A DNA stretch of 64,000 bases, from the NCBI GenBank assembly GCA_032717465.1, contig CM064732.1, positions 28,681,607 through 28,745,606 of the forward strand, written 5' to 3'. Under the pieces are notes generated by a model, which worked only from the letters and a program-made list of their open reading frames with translations, made no database searches and was not told the DNA's origin. This document shows positions 53,814 through 64,000 of this stretch, in pieces. Each line of letters begins with the position of its first letter. The stretch's first letter is position 1. The stretch comes from Coenobita brevimanus. Taxonomy: Eukaryota > Arthropoda > Malacostraca > Decapoda > Coenobitidae. The position numbers and the translations under genes were made by a program.

Positions 53814-54811
53814 TCTCCCGTGGTTTACGTGTATTTCTTACTTTATATGTCTATTTATACGCTGGTTTAATTTTCGCAATGACTGGTAAGAATTTTGGCC
53901 TTACTGTTGTGCCGCATGTCATTAATTGCTTTACATTTCTCGGGTTCGAAGTAGCGAAAAAGATTCCACTACTTTTGATTACGGTTAATTTGTTAAGCAC
54001 TCTCATCAGGTTCCGACACAGCTTCCAGTTGGCGTAAAAGAAGTAATGACCGGAACCTGGCCTCCAGTACACATAATATGCATGTGTGGGGGGAGGGCGT
54101 CAGCACGTGTCATATGCTACATGAGAGGACGTACTGTAGCCACAGAACAGGCAAGAGAGAAGGAGACAGGCCTTAGAAGAGACAGGTCACAGGGAGAAGG
54201 GCTTGGCAACTCGAGAGAGAGAGAGACAGAGAGATAGCTAGCGGGACGGGACTCTATACTTACGCTCTGTGTGAGAGACTTATTAATATTTCCAAGACAA
54301 ATAAAAATAGTCCCATACTATTCTTTACCTCTCCTGTCACTACATGACAAATGGGAAGCTACTCCAAGATATAAAAACCGCTCGTCCACAAGTCTAAAAT
54401 ATATATATATATAACTCAACCACAAAGGAACCACACAGTCTTTAATGACACAAAGTCTATTCATGACAGTACTCCCAACTCTCTCACACCGACTTGACCA
54501 CAAACTCTTTACATTACCTACCATTTCTCATCGTGGCTCCTTCATGCAAGCACTCATGCTTGTATGTGTGGGTGAGGTAGGGGGAAGGAAACTTTCTCTC
54601 CCCAAAGTCAAAGGCTTTTTATCAACATTTTTCCTGGCAGAGACGCCCTTCAGCATTGTTTTCGCTGTTGTGTTACACGTCTCTCGACTTCTTTCATCAG
54701 CATTTCAAAGATGACTGTTTTTCACAATTGTGTGCTTGTGTCCATACCCCATTTCGCTGGGCGTGCAGCACTATTCCAAGCAGCCTACACCCTTACCACT
54801 CTCATTTATAC
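53207..54811. other. Intergenic stretch with a (CT)n tract
   Basis: A CT/CTGT microsatellite lies at about 53739-53818. The ~60 bases before it match 60873-60935 (see findings). GA-rich words lie near 54211-54235. No gene is recognised in these 1.6 kb. Confidence 0.5.
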
Positions 54812-56602
54812 CATCATCATCATCATCATCCAGATCCTTTCCTACCCTAGGGCAGGATGAGGAATAGCAAAGTCTAGACAGCCCAAATTTGCCCATCCAA
54901 TGGGTCACGCTTCCATTCACTCATCATTCAAGCCCCCGGAATCCTGGCTCCTTCTGATACGCCAAAAATACTCAACACGTTCTGTATCTTCATGTAAACA
55001 TATCCGATAGAGTCAATCCGGACACTGTCACGTTAAAGAGGGGTGCTAAATCCTTGATTATGCGCTTCTTCTCACAATAGTCATCCAGCCAGCTCGATCT
55101 CTTGTCATTTCCCTAGCCTCACCGACTTCCAAACCTCTCTTCCTAACACATTCATCCACCATATCTCTCCACTTTCTCCTTGGCCTACCTCGCCTCCTCC
55201 CTTCTTCAAATTCGCTCAGATATATTTTTTTTCATCACTCTATTGTTATTCATTTTCTCCACATGACCATACCATCTCAGTACACTCTCTTCGATTCTGG
55301 TGTTCACAGGCTTCCTCACTCCACAGCTTTCACGAATCACGTTATTTCATGTCCTATCCACTCTCTGTACTCCACATACGTTCCTCAGCAGTCCCAACTC
55401 CACTGCTCTCACTCTTGACCTTTCATTTTCATGCCACACCATAGTCTCACATCCATATGTTAAGCTGGCACTAACACTCCTTCATGTAAGCCTCGTGCAG
55501 CTGAAACACTCAAGCCTCTGTTTCTTATCAAGGCCTTCATTGCACCAGCTACTTTCCTTCCTCGTACCACTCTACTTTTCACTTCGTTTACACAATTTCC
55601 TCTCTTTTTCTATCACTGTACCCAGGTATTTGAACTCACCCATTCCAGTCTCTCTCTTTTCACTATAATATCACACTGGGAGTCACCTTCTCTCTCAATA
55701 ACCATCACTTTACTCTTTTCTTCATTTACTCTCAAGGGAGACACTCACAGACATCAGCAAATCTATACTAGTCTACCAAGTTCTTGTCCGGTATTTGCAA
55801 GTAGTACTGTACCATCAACATACAAGAAATTTAAGATATTCTATCCATCACCATTCATTACCAACGCGATCCCCCTCTCAGTTACTCGAGTTTTTACTTC
55901 TCTCATCACCCCATCCATATATATATTGAACAACCATGGGGACATCACACAACCTTGTCGCACATCCACACCGATCGTGAACCATTCACTTAGATGCCCA
56001 TTAACCCTGACACATGCTTCGCTACCATCATAAAAACTCTTGACAGCACCTAGCCGCTTACCATCTACACCATACATGTGCAAAACTTTCCACAGTCCCT
56101 CTCTGTCTACTTTGTCGTATGCTTTTTCCAGATCCATGAATGCCATAAACACCTTATGGTCTTCTCACAAGCCTTCTCTGCTATCTGCCTCACTGCAAAT
56201 ACTTGATCCACACATTCTTTGCCACTCCTAAAGCCACCCTGTTCATCATTCACTAGGACTTCTGATATCTCTCTTACTTTTTCTATAATAATTCTTCCAT
56301 ATACATTCCCTTTCACACTCATTAACCTTATGCCACGATAATTCTTGCACTCACTTCGCTCACTTTTCCTTTTGTACGGGGGTATAATCACAGCCTTTTT
56401 TCCACTCTGCAGGCACAGTTTCACTTACCCATGCCTTCTTACATATCTCCAACAAGCACTTCATTCCACTCTCTCCACCACACTTAAGCATCTCTGCATA
56501 CACCTCATCAACCCCAGCTGCTTTCCTATTTTTTAGCAGTTTCACAGCGCTCTTCACCTGTGCTAGTGTCACGTCTCCTGGCACTGCATTCCTTCTCTGC
56601 AC
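54812..56602 (-). mobile_element. LINE-C: degenerate APE-type LINE, 5'-truncated
   Basis: Minus-strand pieces in order: 'VKLLKNRKAAGVDEVYAEML' (56.55 kb), 'ECKNYRGIRLMSVKGNVYGR', 'DEQGGFRSGKECVDQVFAVR', 'AFMDLEKAYDKVDREGLWKV' (56.1 kb), 'RQGCVMSPWLFNIYMDG' (55.95 kb). A damaged catalytic motif near 55.82 kb reads DGTVLL where FADD should precede TVLL. The C-terminal 'LRWYGHVEKMNNNR' and 'RRGRPRRKWRD' are near 55.2 kb. The tail is a ~200-bp untranslated end finishing (GATGATGATG), with plus-strand CATCATCATC at 54812-54831. The 3' end recurs at 63183-63400. Multiple frameshifts show it is dead. Confidence 0.8.
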
Positions 56603-56613
56603 ACCCCCAAAAC

Positions 56614-57124
<511 letters not shown>

Positions 57125-57191
<67 letters not shown>

Positions 57192-57252
57192 TAGCTTTAC
57201 AGCCCCTCCTTTTGTGTGTTGGGCGGGATAAAAAAAAAAAAAAAAAAAAAGG
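57125..57252. repeat. (CA)n microsatellite and poly-A
   Basis: (CA)n at 57125-57187, then a run of about 22 A at 57230-57251. Confidence 0.96.
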
Positions 57253-58929
57253 AAAGTATTTGGAAGGATGCAATATAATAGGACAGACTACACTTTTCTT
57301 ATCTCGGTCATCCTCTTTATTTCTTATTTGCTTCAAGTCATATATCTAGAAAAATAGAGGAGGCCTACTGTTATTAGGCTGAAACAGCAAGAGAGCTTAT
57401 GTCAGCCCAACAACAGTCAAACACTTGCCGCCGACCTGAATGGCCTGCTCCTGACGTCATCTCCACATCCCATCCACGTGGCCCCACTTCAGAGGCCAGG
57501 GCCGAGTGGGAGTAGAGAAAGAGAAGGATGATGGAGAAAGAAGTGAAGAAGAAGACGGAAGTAGAGTAGGAGGTGAGAGGACCATTGACAGGCAGCGTCG
57601 CAAGTTCCTGAAGGCATCCTATAAAACAGTCCGACGTATGCATCACGCCAAGATCATGGCACATGCACAGCAGGCGTGGGACCATGCAGAGGGAGCTAGA
57701 AAACGGAGAGGGTTGGAGAGAATTGCAGAGGAAAAAGAAGATTAAATACTAGAACAGGTGAGGCAAATGAGCGAATGGTAGGAGAAGGAGGATGGTTAGG
57801 TAATGGGCAAAAAACACCCAGGGCGAAGAGTTTATAAACAGTCCTAGAGGAGCTGGAATACAATGTTTCCGGCCAGGGTGCAAAGGGTAATATACTGGAG
57901 GTTTAAACAGTTGTCATTTTCGATGATGCAAAGATTAATGCACTGGCAGTGAGTGACGGTAACGTCTAAGAGAATAGGAAATGAGGTAGTCTAGGGGTGC
58001 ATCGATGACTCAGTGATCCTTTTGAAGGTGTATATAACCATGCTCATTAGGGCGAGCCAGTAAAAGAGAGTTTGGAGGTCAAACAGAAATTGCCTTGTGT
58101 CCAACTTGGGTGGATGGGGAGAAACACAGTCATGGCCATGGGTATCGCAGTTCTGGTGAGTAGAAGTGTTTGTAGAACAGTTTTGTGGGAGTATAATGCA
58201 AGGTGCATAAATGCTGTTAGTGCGAGGTAAAGTACCGGTAATCATTACTTCAGAGAGACCAGCAATATTATTTTGACACATATATCCCTGGTCGTGGAAG
58301 TAGGCTACTAATCAAGTAGTAGAATTAATTTTAGAGTAAGACTTTGTAATGTTTAAATGAACATTAAATACTCAACGGATGAGTTACCTAGTCAGGTGAC
58401 AAAGTTGCACCTAAGTCATACATAATTATCAAGTCAAGTAACTGAGTTGCTGAGAAGTCGTACATGAGTGGTTGATATTTCCCCTGTGTCGAGTTGAAAC
58501 TCGGTATACTAAGTAGCTTGCCATATTCGTATTAATGTAACTGACATGTATAGTCCTTATGTTAGTGTAAATATTCTGTATACAATTGTTAAGATTAATG
58601 TAAAAACCTTTTCTCTGTTTTACAACCTTAGTGTGTGGAACAGTTATTTTTACTAGTCCAGGAAGGAGTTTGGGGCAGAAACAGATACTTAATATCTTGT
58701 TGTCCTAATCTATGTGGTTGTAGGCGGGCTTGTTTTCGCGCTCTCTGCTGCTACGGTTAAATGCTACCAACCACAAATTAGTGGCAGCCATTCATCATGT
58801 TCAGTAAGACTGAGTGCAAAGTATACCAAAGGTTATGTAGGGGATGTAGGGCACGACACTACCATATATATATGATTAAATTTGTGCATTTTTCTCAGTA
58901 AACTATAAAACAATGATCATTGAAAAAGT
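57253..58929. other. Intergenic stretch, no convincing gene
   Basis: A plus-strand frame at 57506-57745 encodes a charged peptide ('DGERSEEEDGSRVGGER', 'RKFLKASYKTVRRMHHAK') with no known domain and no splice context. Other frames are short. No shared repeat is seen. Confidence 0.4.
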
Positions 58930-58939
58930 TTTAAAAAAT

Positions 58940-59880
58940 TAGCGGAAATGCGTAATATTGAGGATATCAGCAATAAAGTTACCAGTTTTACACGCAAACC
59001 GTGGAAAATGGATACCCGCCTTGTCGGACTTTTAGGCTGGTTCACCTCCAAAGTCAATCCGACATTAATTGCCCATCCCTACCAACTTATTATGACAGAA
59101 CCGAACCTAACACATCTGAGCTTAACCTAACTTAACCAATTTCAATCACACTTAATAGAATTTCACCTAACCTAACTAACGTCAACGATTTTGGGACGAA
59201 TGAGTTCGGGTCTGAGTTGACCCACTGCCCTCTGTAGGACACCAACGCCGATGTCAGTGGACCTAACTCCGTGCTCTTGTTTAACATGTTATTTTCGCAT
59301 AATGTTATAGTCATGAATGAATTTACTCTTCTGTAGCATAAATGATATATACACCAAATATGGGTGTCACAAATTATTTTATAATAATGAACGTTTGCCC
59401 ATGTTATAAAATTTTTATTATATATCATTTTTAACTTTCTTGCAGTTTGCCCGCAATTTCTTAGTTCCTTTGTTTATTCGATATTCAAAATATTTTTAGA
59501 TTTATTTGGTGTCATTTTTTTTTTTTTTTTTACTCATCACCAGTTCACATGAACTTCGAACAATTATTCCTTGGACATCGTTTTCAATTTTTTTCTTTAT
59601 TTGCGCGTTTTAAACACATTTATAGGATCAAATGTAAGGATCGTATCATATGTTAACTTACCAGTCTTTAATTTCAATATTGTTCTTTCCTCACTTGTTA
59701 CCGACTCTCTATCTTACCACATTCGCATTCCTTTCATGAATAATTTTTCCCGTTTTTATTTATTTTTCCAAAATTTCAATGTATTGCTAACCTAGACTTC
59801 AGCTCATTTTTCCCGTTATGATTTCTCTTCCTCATTTCCACCTCCCCTCCGACCCGTCTCGCCTCTCTCACTCTAAGTCT
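58940..59880 (+). repeat. Dispersed repeat D, copy 2 (~940 bp)
   Basis: Matches 41930-42890 in order and orientation with about 15-20% differences and several gaps. It ends near a CT-rich word and an (AT)n tract (59899-59972). Confidence 0.8.
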
Positions 59881-59884
59881 CTGT

Positions 59885-59898
<14 letters not shown>

Positions 59899-59972
<74 letters not shown>
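59899..59972. repeat. (AT)n microsatellite
   Basis: Pure AT tract, separated from the mariner left end by a short CA-rich word. Confidence 0.97.
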
Positions 59973-59976
<4 letters not shown>

Positions 59977-59986
59977 TCACACACAT

Positions 59987-60741
59987 GAGGTGCTACCCAA
60001 AATTTCCAGTAATTAGAGTATTTTAGGAATATAAGTCACCTAGCCTCCTATTTCGCACTATCAACTTCGAAGTAGTACCTTTGGGCATGTATACTGTGGT
60101 CCCAGCATTATTTCCACGAGTCCATGCATCCTTGGAAGGCTTCAGGAGTGATGGTCTTGAGCACCTCCTGCTATTCTGTCTGGATCTCCTCAGTCGAGTC
60201 AAATGGACGCCTTTTCAGTCATAATTTCAGCTTGGGAAACAGGAAAAAGTCGCAGGGGGCAAGGTTAGGCGAATAGGGCGGGTGGAGAATGACTGCAATG
60301 TTAGTGTAAGCCAGGAACTGCCAGACAACAATTGATGCGTGGGCAGGGGCGTTGTCATGATACAGGACCCAGTCCTTGTTCCTCCACTGTTCTGGACGTT
60401 TGCGGCGGATGTTCTTCCTCAGACGCTGCAAAACTTCACAGTAAAACTTTCCTCTGACAGATTGACCGGGTGAGGTGAATTCCTTGTGAAAAATCCCTTG
60501 GGTATCGAAGAAAACAATCAGTATCGACCTGACATTGCTGTGCCATTGGTCTGCCATTGCAAAAGCGCCACACCACCTACACACCACGTTACAATAGTAA
60601 GTGTAGCCCAACAACACGTCCTCTCACAGACACGGTCGGGGTCACACTGACGTACAAGGGGTGCTGCTGACCTCTCGTAGCAGCAAAAGGCAAAGCTGCA
60701 AACCCTCTGTTCAAATTACTGGAACTTTTGCGTAGCGCCTC
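59987..60741 (-). mobile_element. Mariner-type DNA transposon, internally deleted
   Basis: Terminal inverted repeats are GAGGTGCTACCCAAAATTTC (left, 59987) and GAGGCGCTACGCAAAAGTTC (right end reverse-complemented, 60741). Both continue to CCAGTAATT, and about 24 of 28 positions match. The element is 755 bp, whereas intact mariners are about 1.3 kb. The N-terminal DNA-binding half is missing. A TA target duplication is not clear because CA and GT repeats flank both ends. Confidence 0.85.
60219..60617 (-). pseudogene. Mariner transposase, catalytic C-terminal half
   Basis: The frame reads 'NVRSILIVFFDTQGIFHKEF', 'GKFYCEVLQRLRKNIRRKRP', 'WVLYHDNAPAHASIVV' and 'HPPYSPNLAPCDFFLFPKLKL'. The second and third catalytic Asp (HDN and PCDF) are separated by 34 residues, the DD34D signature of mariner proper. 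SPDLAPCD, the usual form, is SPNLAPCD here. The frame goes on past a stop to about 60080 ('TITPEAFQGCMDSWK', 'HAQRYYFEVD'). The helix-turn-helix region is gone, so the protein could not work. Confidence 0.86.

Positions 60742-60742
<1 letters not shown>

Positions 60743-60826
<84 letters not shown>
60743..60826. repeat. (GT)n-(AT)n microsatellite
   Basis: A GT run of about 18 bp passes into about 65 bp of AT at the right end of the mariner. Confidence 0.97.
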
Positions 60827-60827
<1 letters not shown>

Positions 60828-61087
60828 CTAAACGAATTTTAGCCCTGTAAGGTGTTACCTATGTTTTCTCTGATTGCCAGAGAATCTTTGCTGTTATCAG
60901 AGCCAGACCACCGAGAAAGGACCATCTCTTTCTCTCTTTCTCTCTCTCCCATTCCACGGTGCCCCTCACTGTGAAAACAACTGCACCATCGTGGTCGTTC
61001 CCTCCAGTTCTAATTATATATTCCGGTAAAAGCTATAAAGGATTTGCCCGTACACATGTGAGGCCTCGGGAGGTCATGTTTACGGAA

Positions 61088-62428
61088 ATATTATCATTCT
61101 CGTGTGGTAACCATAGGGGTATTTGCCTTCTTAGTGTGACTGGTAAAATATATGGTAGAATACTCATTGATAGGGTTAGGCATATGACAGAGGAGCTAGT
61201 TGGAGAGGAACAAGGGGGATTTAGGAAGGGAAAAGGGTGTGTAGATCAGATATATGTTCTAAGACGTTTAGTGGAGAAGTATCTAGAGAAGGGAAAGAAA
61301 GTGTATGTTGCCTTCATGGACTTGGAGAAAGCTTATAACAGAATGGATAGGCAAGGTATGTGGAAGGTATTAAGAATATATGAGTGGATGGGAAATTGTT
61401 GAATGCTGTGAAGAGTATGTACGAAGGAGCTAGGGCTATGGTGCAAGTGAATGGTGAGCTGAGTGAGTTCTTTGATCTCAATGTGGGACTGAAACAGGGT
61501 TGTGTGACGTCTCCATGGCAGTTTAATATATACATGGATGGGGTTGTAAAGGAGGTGCAGGGTAGGACACTGGTTGTGGGGGTGGCTCTAATGAATGAGA
61601 GTGAGATTTGGAAGATTCCGGTGTTGCTGTTTGCTGATGATACAGTATTGTTGAGTGAAGATGAATGGGTGTTGTAAGGTTTGGTGAATGAATTTGGGAC
61701 AGTGTGTAGGAGGAAGAAGCTGAAAGTTAATGTAAACAAGAGTAAAGTTATAGTGTTTGAGAGGAATAAAGTCACAGAATGTACAGTGAAGTTGGATGGT
61801 GAGGACATGGAGAGTGTGAGTGCATTCAAGTACTTGGGTAGTGTGATGAGTAAGGATGGAACTTTGGGGGATGAAGTGCATGAAAGGGTACAGCAGGGAA
61901 GGAAGGTTATTGGTTCACTGAAAGCAGTGATGAGAAATAGGGAGGTGAGTATGGAAGTTAAGAACTCACTGGGTGATAGTATTGTGATCCCTACCCTGAC
62001 GTATGGAAGCGAGGCGTGGACCTTGCAAGAGGGGAACAAGTCAAGAGTGAGAGCAGTGGAAATGAGTTACTTGAGAGGAGCATGTGGAGTGACATGGAGG
62101 GACAAGTTGACGAATGAAGAAGTGAAGGAACATTGTGGGGTGGATGTGGATGTGGTTGAGAAGATTAGGAGAAATACACTGAGATGGTTTGGACATGTGG
62201 AGAGAAAGGAGAATGAGCGACTGACTAAGAGGGTGTATGTAGGTGAGGTGGAGGGAGGGAGAGGGAGAAGTAGACCGAGGATGAGGTGGAGGGATGGAGT
62301 TGAGAGGTATATGAGGGATGGGGGGGTGAGTTGGGGGAGGGTAGTCAAATGGTGGGTGACAGAGCGACTTGGAGGCGTTTTGTCTGCGGCCACCCTTTGC
62401 GGGATTAGGGTTTCGGGCTATAGATAGA
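61088..62428 (+). mobile_element. LINE-B copy 3, 5'-truncated
   Basis: It starts in the RT domain at about TGTGGTAACCATAGGGG and ends with a short TATAGATAGATT tail at 62418-62428. Very similar to the 26.4-kb and 45.5-kb copies. The upstream flank (60827-61087) has no recognised repeat apart from a CT-rich word. Confidence 0.88.
61090..62427 (+). pseudogene. LINE-B copy 3 RT and C-terminus
   Basis: 'EEQGGFRKGKGCVDQIYVLR', 'AFMDLEKAYNRMDRQG' (motif A Asp changed to Asn), then a one-base deletion near 61382. In the next frame: 'KQGCVTSPWQFNIYMDG', 'FADDTVLLSEDEWVL' and a TAA at 61675. After it the frame reads on for 248 codons: 'KKLKVNVNKSKVIVF', 'SYLRGACGVTWRDKL', 'TLRWFGHVERKENERLTKRV'. The loss of the motif A Asp alone would inactivate it. 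Confidence 0.87.
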
Positions 62429-62430
62429 TT

Positions 62431-62432
62431 GA

Positions 62433-62484
<52 letters not shown>

Positions 62485-62485
62485 T
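62431..62485. repeat. (CT)n microsatellite
   Basis: CT units with a TTT interruption, directly after the LINE-B tail. Confidence 0.96.
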
Positions 62486-62686
62486 TCACCTTTTGCTTTC
62501 ACCTCCTCCTCTTGCTTCAATTTTCTCTTTCTGCTGCCTCTGATAAAGACGGTGAAGACGATGATACTGATGTTCGTAATCCTTGATATCAAGATTTCTC
62601 TTCCTCTTCTTCCTCCTGTTGCAGTTTCTTCAGAGAGCGTGTTTCGTGGTCCAGATATGCGACGACACAATTAATTAAGGAGATGG

Positions 62687-62690
<4 letters not shown>

Positions 62691-62782
<92 letters not shown>
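62691..62782. repeat. (GA)n microsatellite
   Basis: About 80 bp of GA units with one AAA interruption. Confidence 0.97.
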
Positions 62783-62840
62783 CAGTGTAAGCATATGTAT
62801 TGCATTTTTATTGTATGTATGTTTGTGCGTGTATGTCCCT

Positions 62841-62844
<4 letters not shown>

Positions 62845-62904
<60 letters not shown>

Positions 62905-63046
62905 CAATAAGTGAAAATTAGCGTGTATGTCTCTGTTTGTGTGTGTGTGTGATAGTATGATGTACGTACCTATATTTTCTACCGCAGATTATGTGCGTCA
63001 GAGTGAACTGTGTTCGTACTTATTCCACCGTACCTGTTTATGGTTA

Positions 63047-63097
<51 letters not shown>
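62845..63097. repeat. (GT)n microsatellites
   Basis: GT tracts at 62845-62901, about 62938-62951 and 63049-63097 with unique sequence between. Confidence 0.96.
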
Positions 63098-63098
<1 letters not shown>

Positions 63099-63182
63099 GT
63101 AATCTGTAGCAGAAAAAATCTACGTCGGGAAATGTCTTTATCTTACTGTGTTTAATTTGCTGCGAAGTTCAGGTGCACTTTT

Positions 63183-63400
63183 CATCATCATCATCATCAT
63201 CACCATCATCCGGACCTCCTTTCCCACCCTAGGGCAGGGTGAGGAGTAGCAATGTGCAGACAGCCCAAATTTGTCCAATCCAATGTGGCACACTTCCATT
63301 AACTCATCATTCAAGCCCCCGGAATCCTGGCTCTATCGGATGCGCCAAAAACAATTACCAAGTTCTGTAGCTTCACATAATCGTATCCGATAGAGTCAGT
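63183..63400 (-). mobile_element. LINE-C 3' end, short copy
   Basis: Matches 54812-55020 in the same orientation: 'CACCCTAGGGCAGGGTGAGG', 'GACAGCCCAAATTTG', 'CAAGCCCCCGGAATCCTGGC', 'GTATCCGATAGAGTCA'. The plus strand starts (CAT)n, which is the tail on the minus strand. It holds only untranslated sequence. It is either a severely 5'-truncated LINE-C or a SINE that shares its 3' end. Confidence 0.78.
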
Positions 63401-64000
63401 GGCAGTCGTTACACTTTTCATTGCATATTAATGCAATCAGCCTTACATGTCAGATTTGTCTGTCAGATCCATCAAGTACAGTGACCTTTTTCTCCAGCAT
63501 CAAGCTACCAAGCAATTTTTTATCCAGCTTAATAGAGACCTTCCGAACCTGGAGGGGTAGTTGCAATCTCCATTAGCCTCTTGATTATTATGAGGCTTCT
63601 CTAAGCTTGTAGAAATCTTGTGAAGAAAATCTAGAAAGTACTGAGAACGCATAACTGCCAACACCAATAATATTTAGGAAGTACCGTAATAATTCCTCAT
63701 TTGATGAACCTCCCCTCCCCCCAAAAAAATAATAAATAAATAAATAAAAAGTACAAAATACGATCTCATACGTTAGTCAATAAATTAATTCTACGGTCTT
63801 CGTCTGCTATGTTAATGAGTCTGATATCGCCTACCACTACCGACGCTAATGAAATATATGATTTATTCCTGCACTCGGATCCATATTCACTTCCAAATAC
63901 GATAAACTTTTCCTTGTTCTACTGCTCACCCATCGACCAAATTTCATAGATGTAATATTAAATCTTTTTGAGATATCTTGTAAACAAAGACAAATAGACA
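63401..64000. other. Intergenic stretch, nothing recognised
   Basis: About 600 bases with a short (AAAT)n near 63728-63748. No gene or shared repeat. Confidence 0.45.

Noticed and set aside
57506..57745. Charged 79-residue frame as a small host gene
   Set aside because: No domain, splice signals or conservation evidence visible from sequence alone.

Overview
This window is eukaryotic intergenic DNA, most likely from a decapod crustacean or a related arthropod. The inference rests on composition: more than twenty long (AT)n tracts, many (CT/GA)n and (GT/CA)n tracts, and many decayed non-LTR retrotransposons next to younger ones. There is also a mariner-type element, TTAA-ended piggyBac-like remnants, and a short run of CCTAA, the arthropod telomere unit. 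I find no host protein-coding gene, rRNA gene or tRNA gene that I would call functional. Almost everything recognisable is a transposable element or a simple repeat.

Layout. 1-2.2 kb: G-rich minisatellite and compound microsatellites. 2.3-10 kb: jockey-like LINE pieces, a degenerate APE-type LINE (called LINE-A), a Tc1-like transposase tail and a tRNA-Cys-like SINE. 10.4-10.8 kb: minisatellite carrying AGGTCA direct repeats. 12.9-17.7 kb: copies of a hairpin-headed SINE-like family (SINE2) and a tRNA-Ala-derived SINE (SINE1). 17.8-19.7 kb: GC-rich block with a 33-bp higher-order minisatellite and a polyadenylation-signal-bearing end. 19.8-22.4 kb: RTE-type LINE (RTE1). 22.8-24.6 kb: an old reversed LINE-B fragment and simple repeats. 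25.3-30.2 kb: TTAA-ended element holding a nearly full-length LINE-B. 31.5-32.2 kb: piggyBac-like first exon and terminus, reversed. 33.3-35.2 kb: reversed LINE-B. 35.4-36.4 kb: an ancient 30/40-bp minisatellite. 36.8-37.8 kb: SINE2 copies, one split by a 5S-rRNA-derived SINE. 37.8-40.5 kb: long polypyrimidine stretch. 42-47.4 kb: dispersed repeats, then a second RTE LINE (RTE2) split by LINE-B. 47.7-53.1 kb: an LTR retrotransposon on the minus strand. 54.8-56.6 kb: reversed LINE-C. 60.0-60.7 kb: deleted mariner. 61.1-62.4 kb: LINE-B again.

How the parts fit together. The elements look like interacting families. The 5S-derived SINE ends with the same 3' sequence as LINE-B. SINE1 ends with the same 3' sequence as RTE2. 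Each SINE therefore probably borrows the reverse transcriptase of a LINE found in this window. The most striking element is the LTR retrotransposon. Its domains run gag - protease - integrase - reverse transcriptase, a Ty1/copia-like order in a Ty3/gypsy-type element, as described for the Gmr1 group. Its LTRs differ at only about two positions in 789, so it inserted recently, although its RT is cut off and RNase H is missing. All calls come from reading the sequence; no database search was run.
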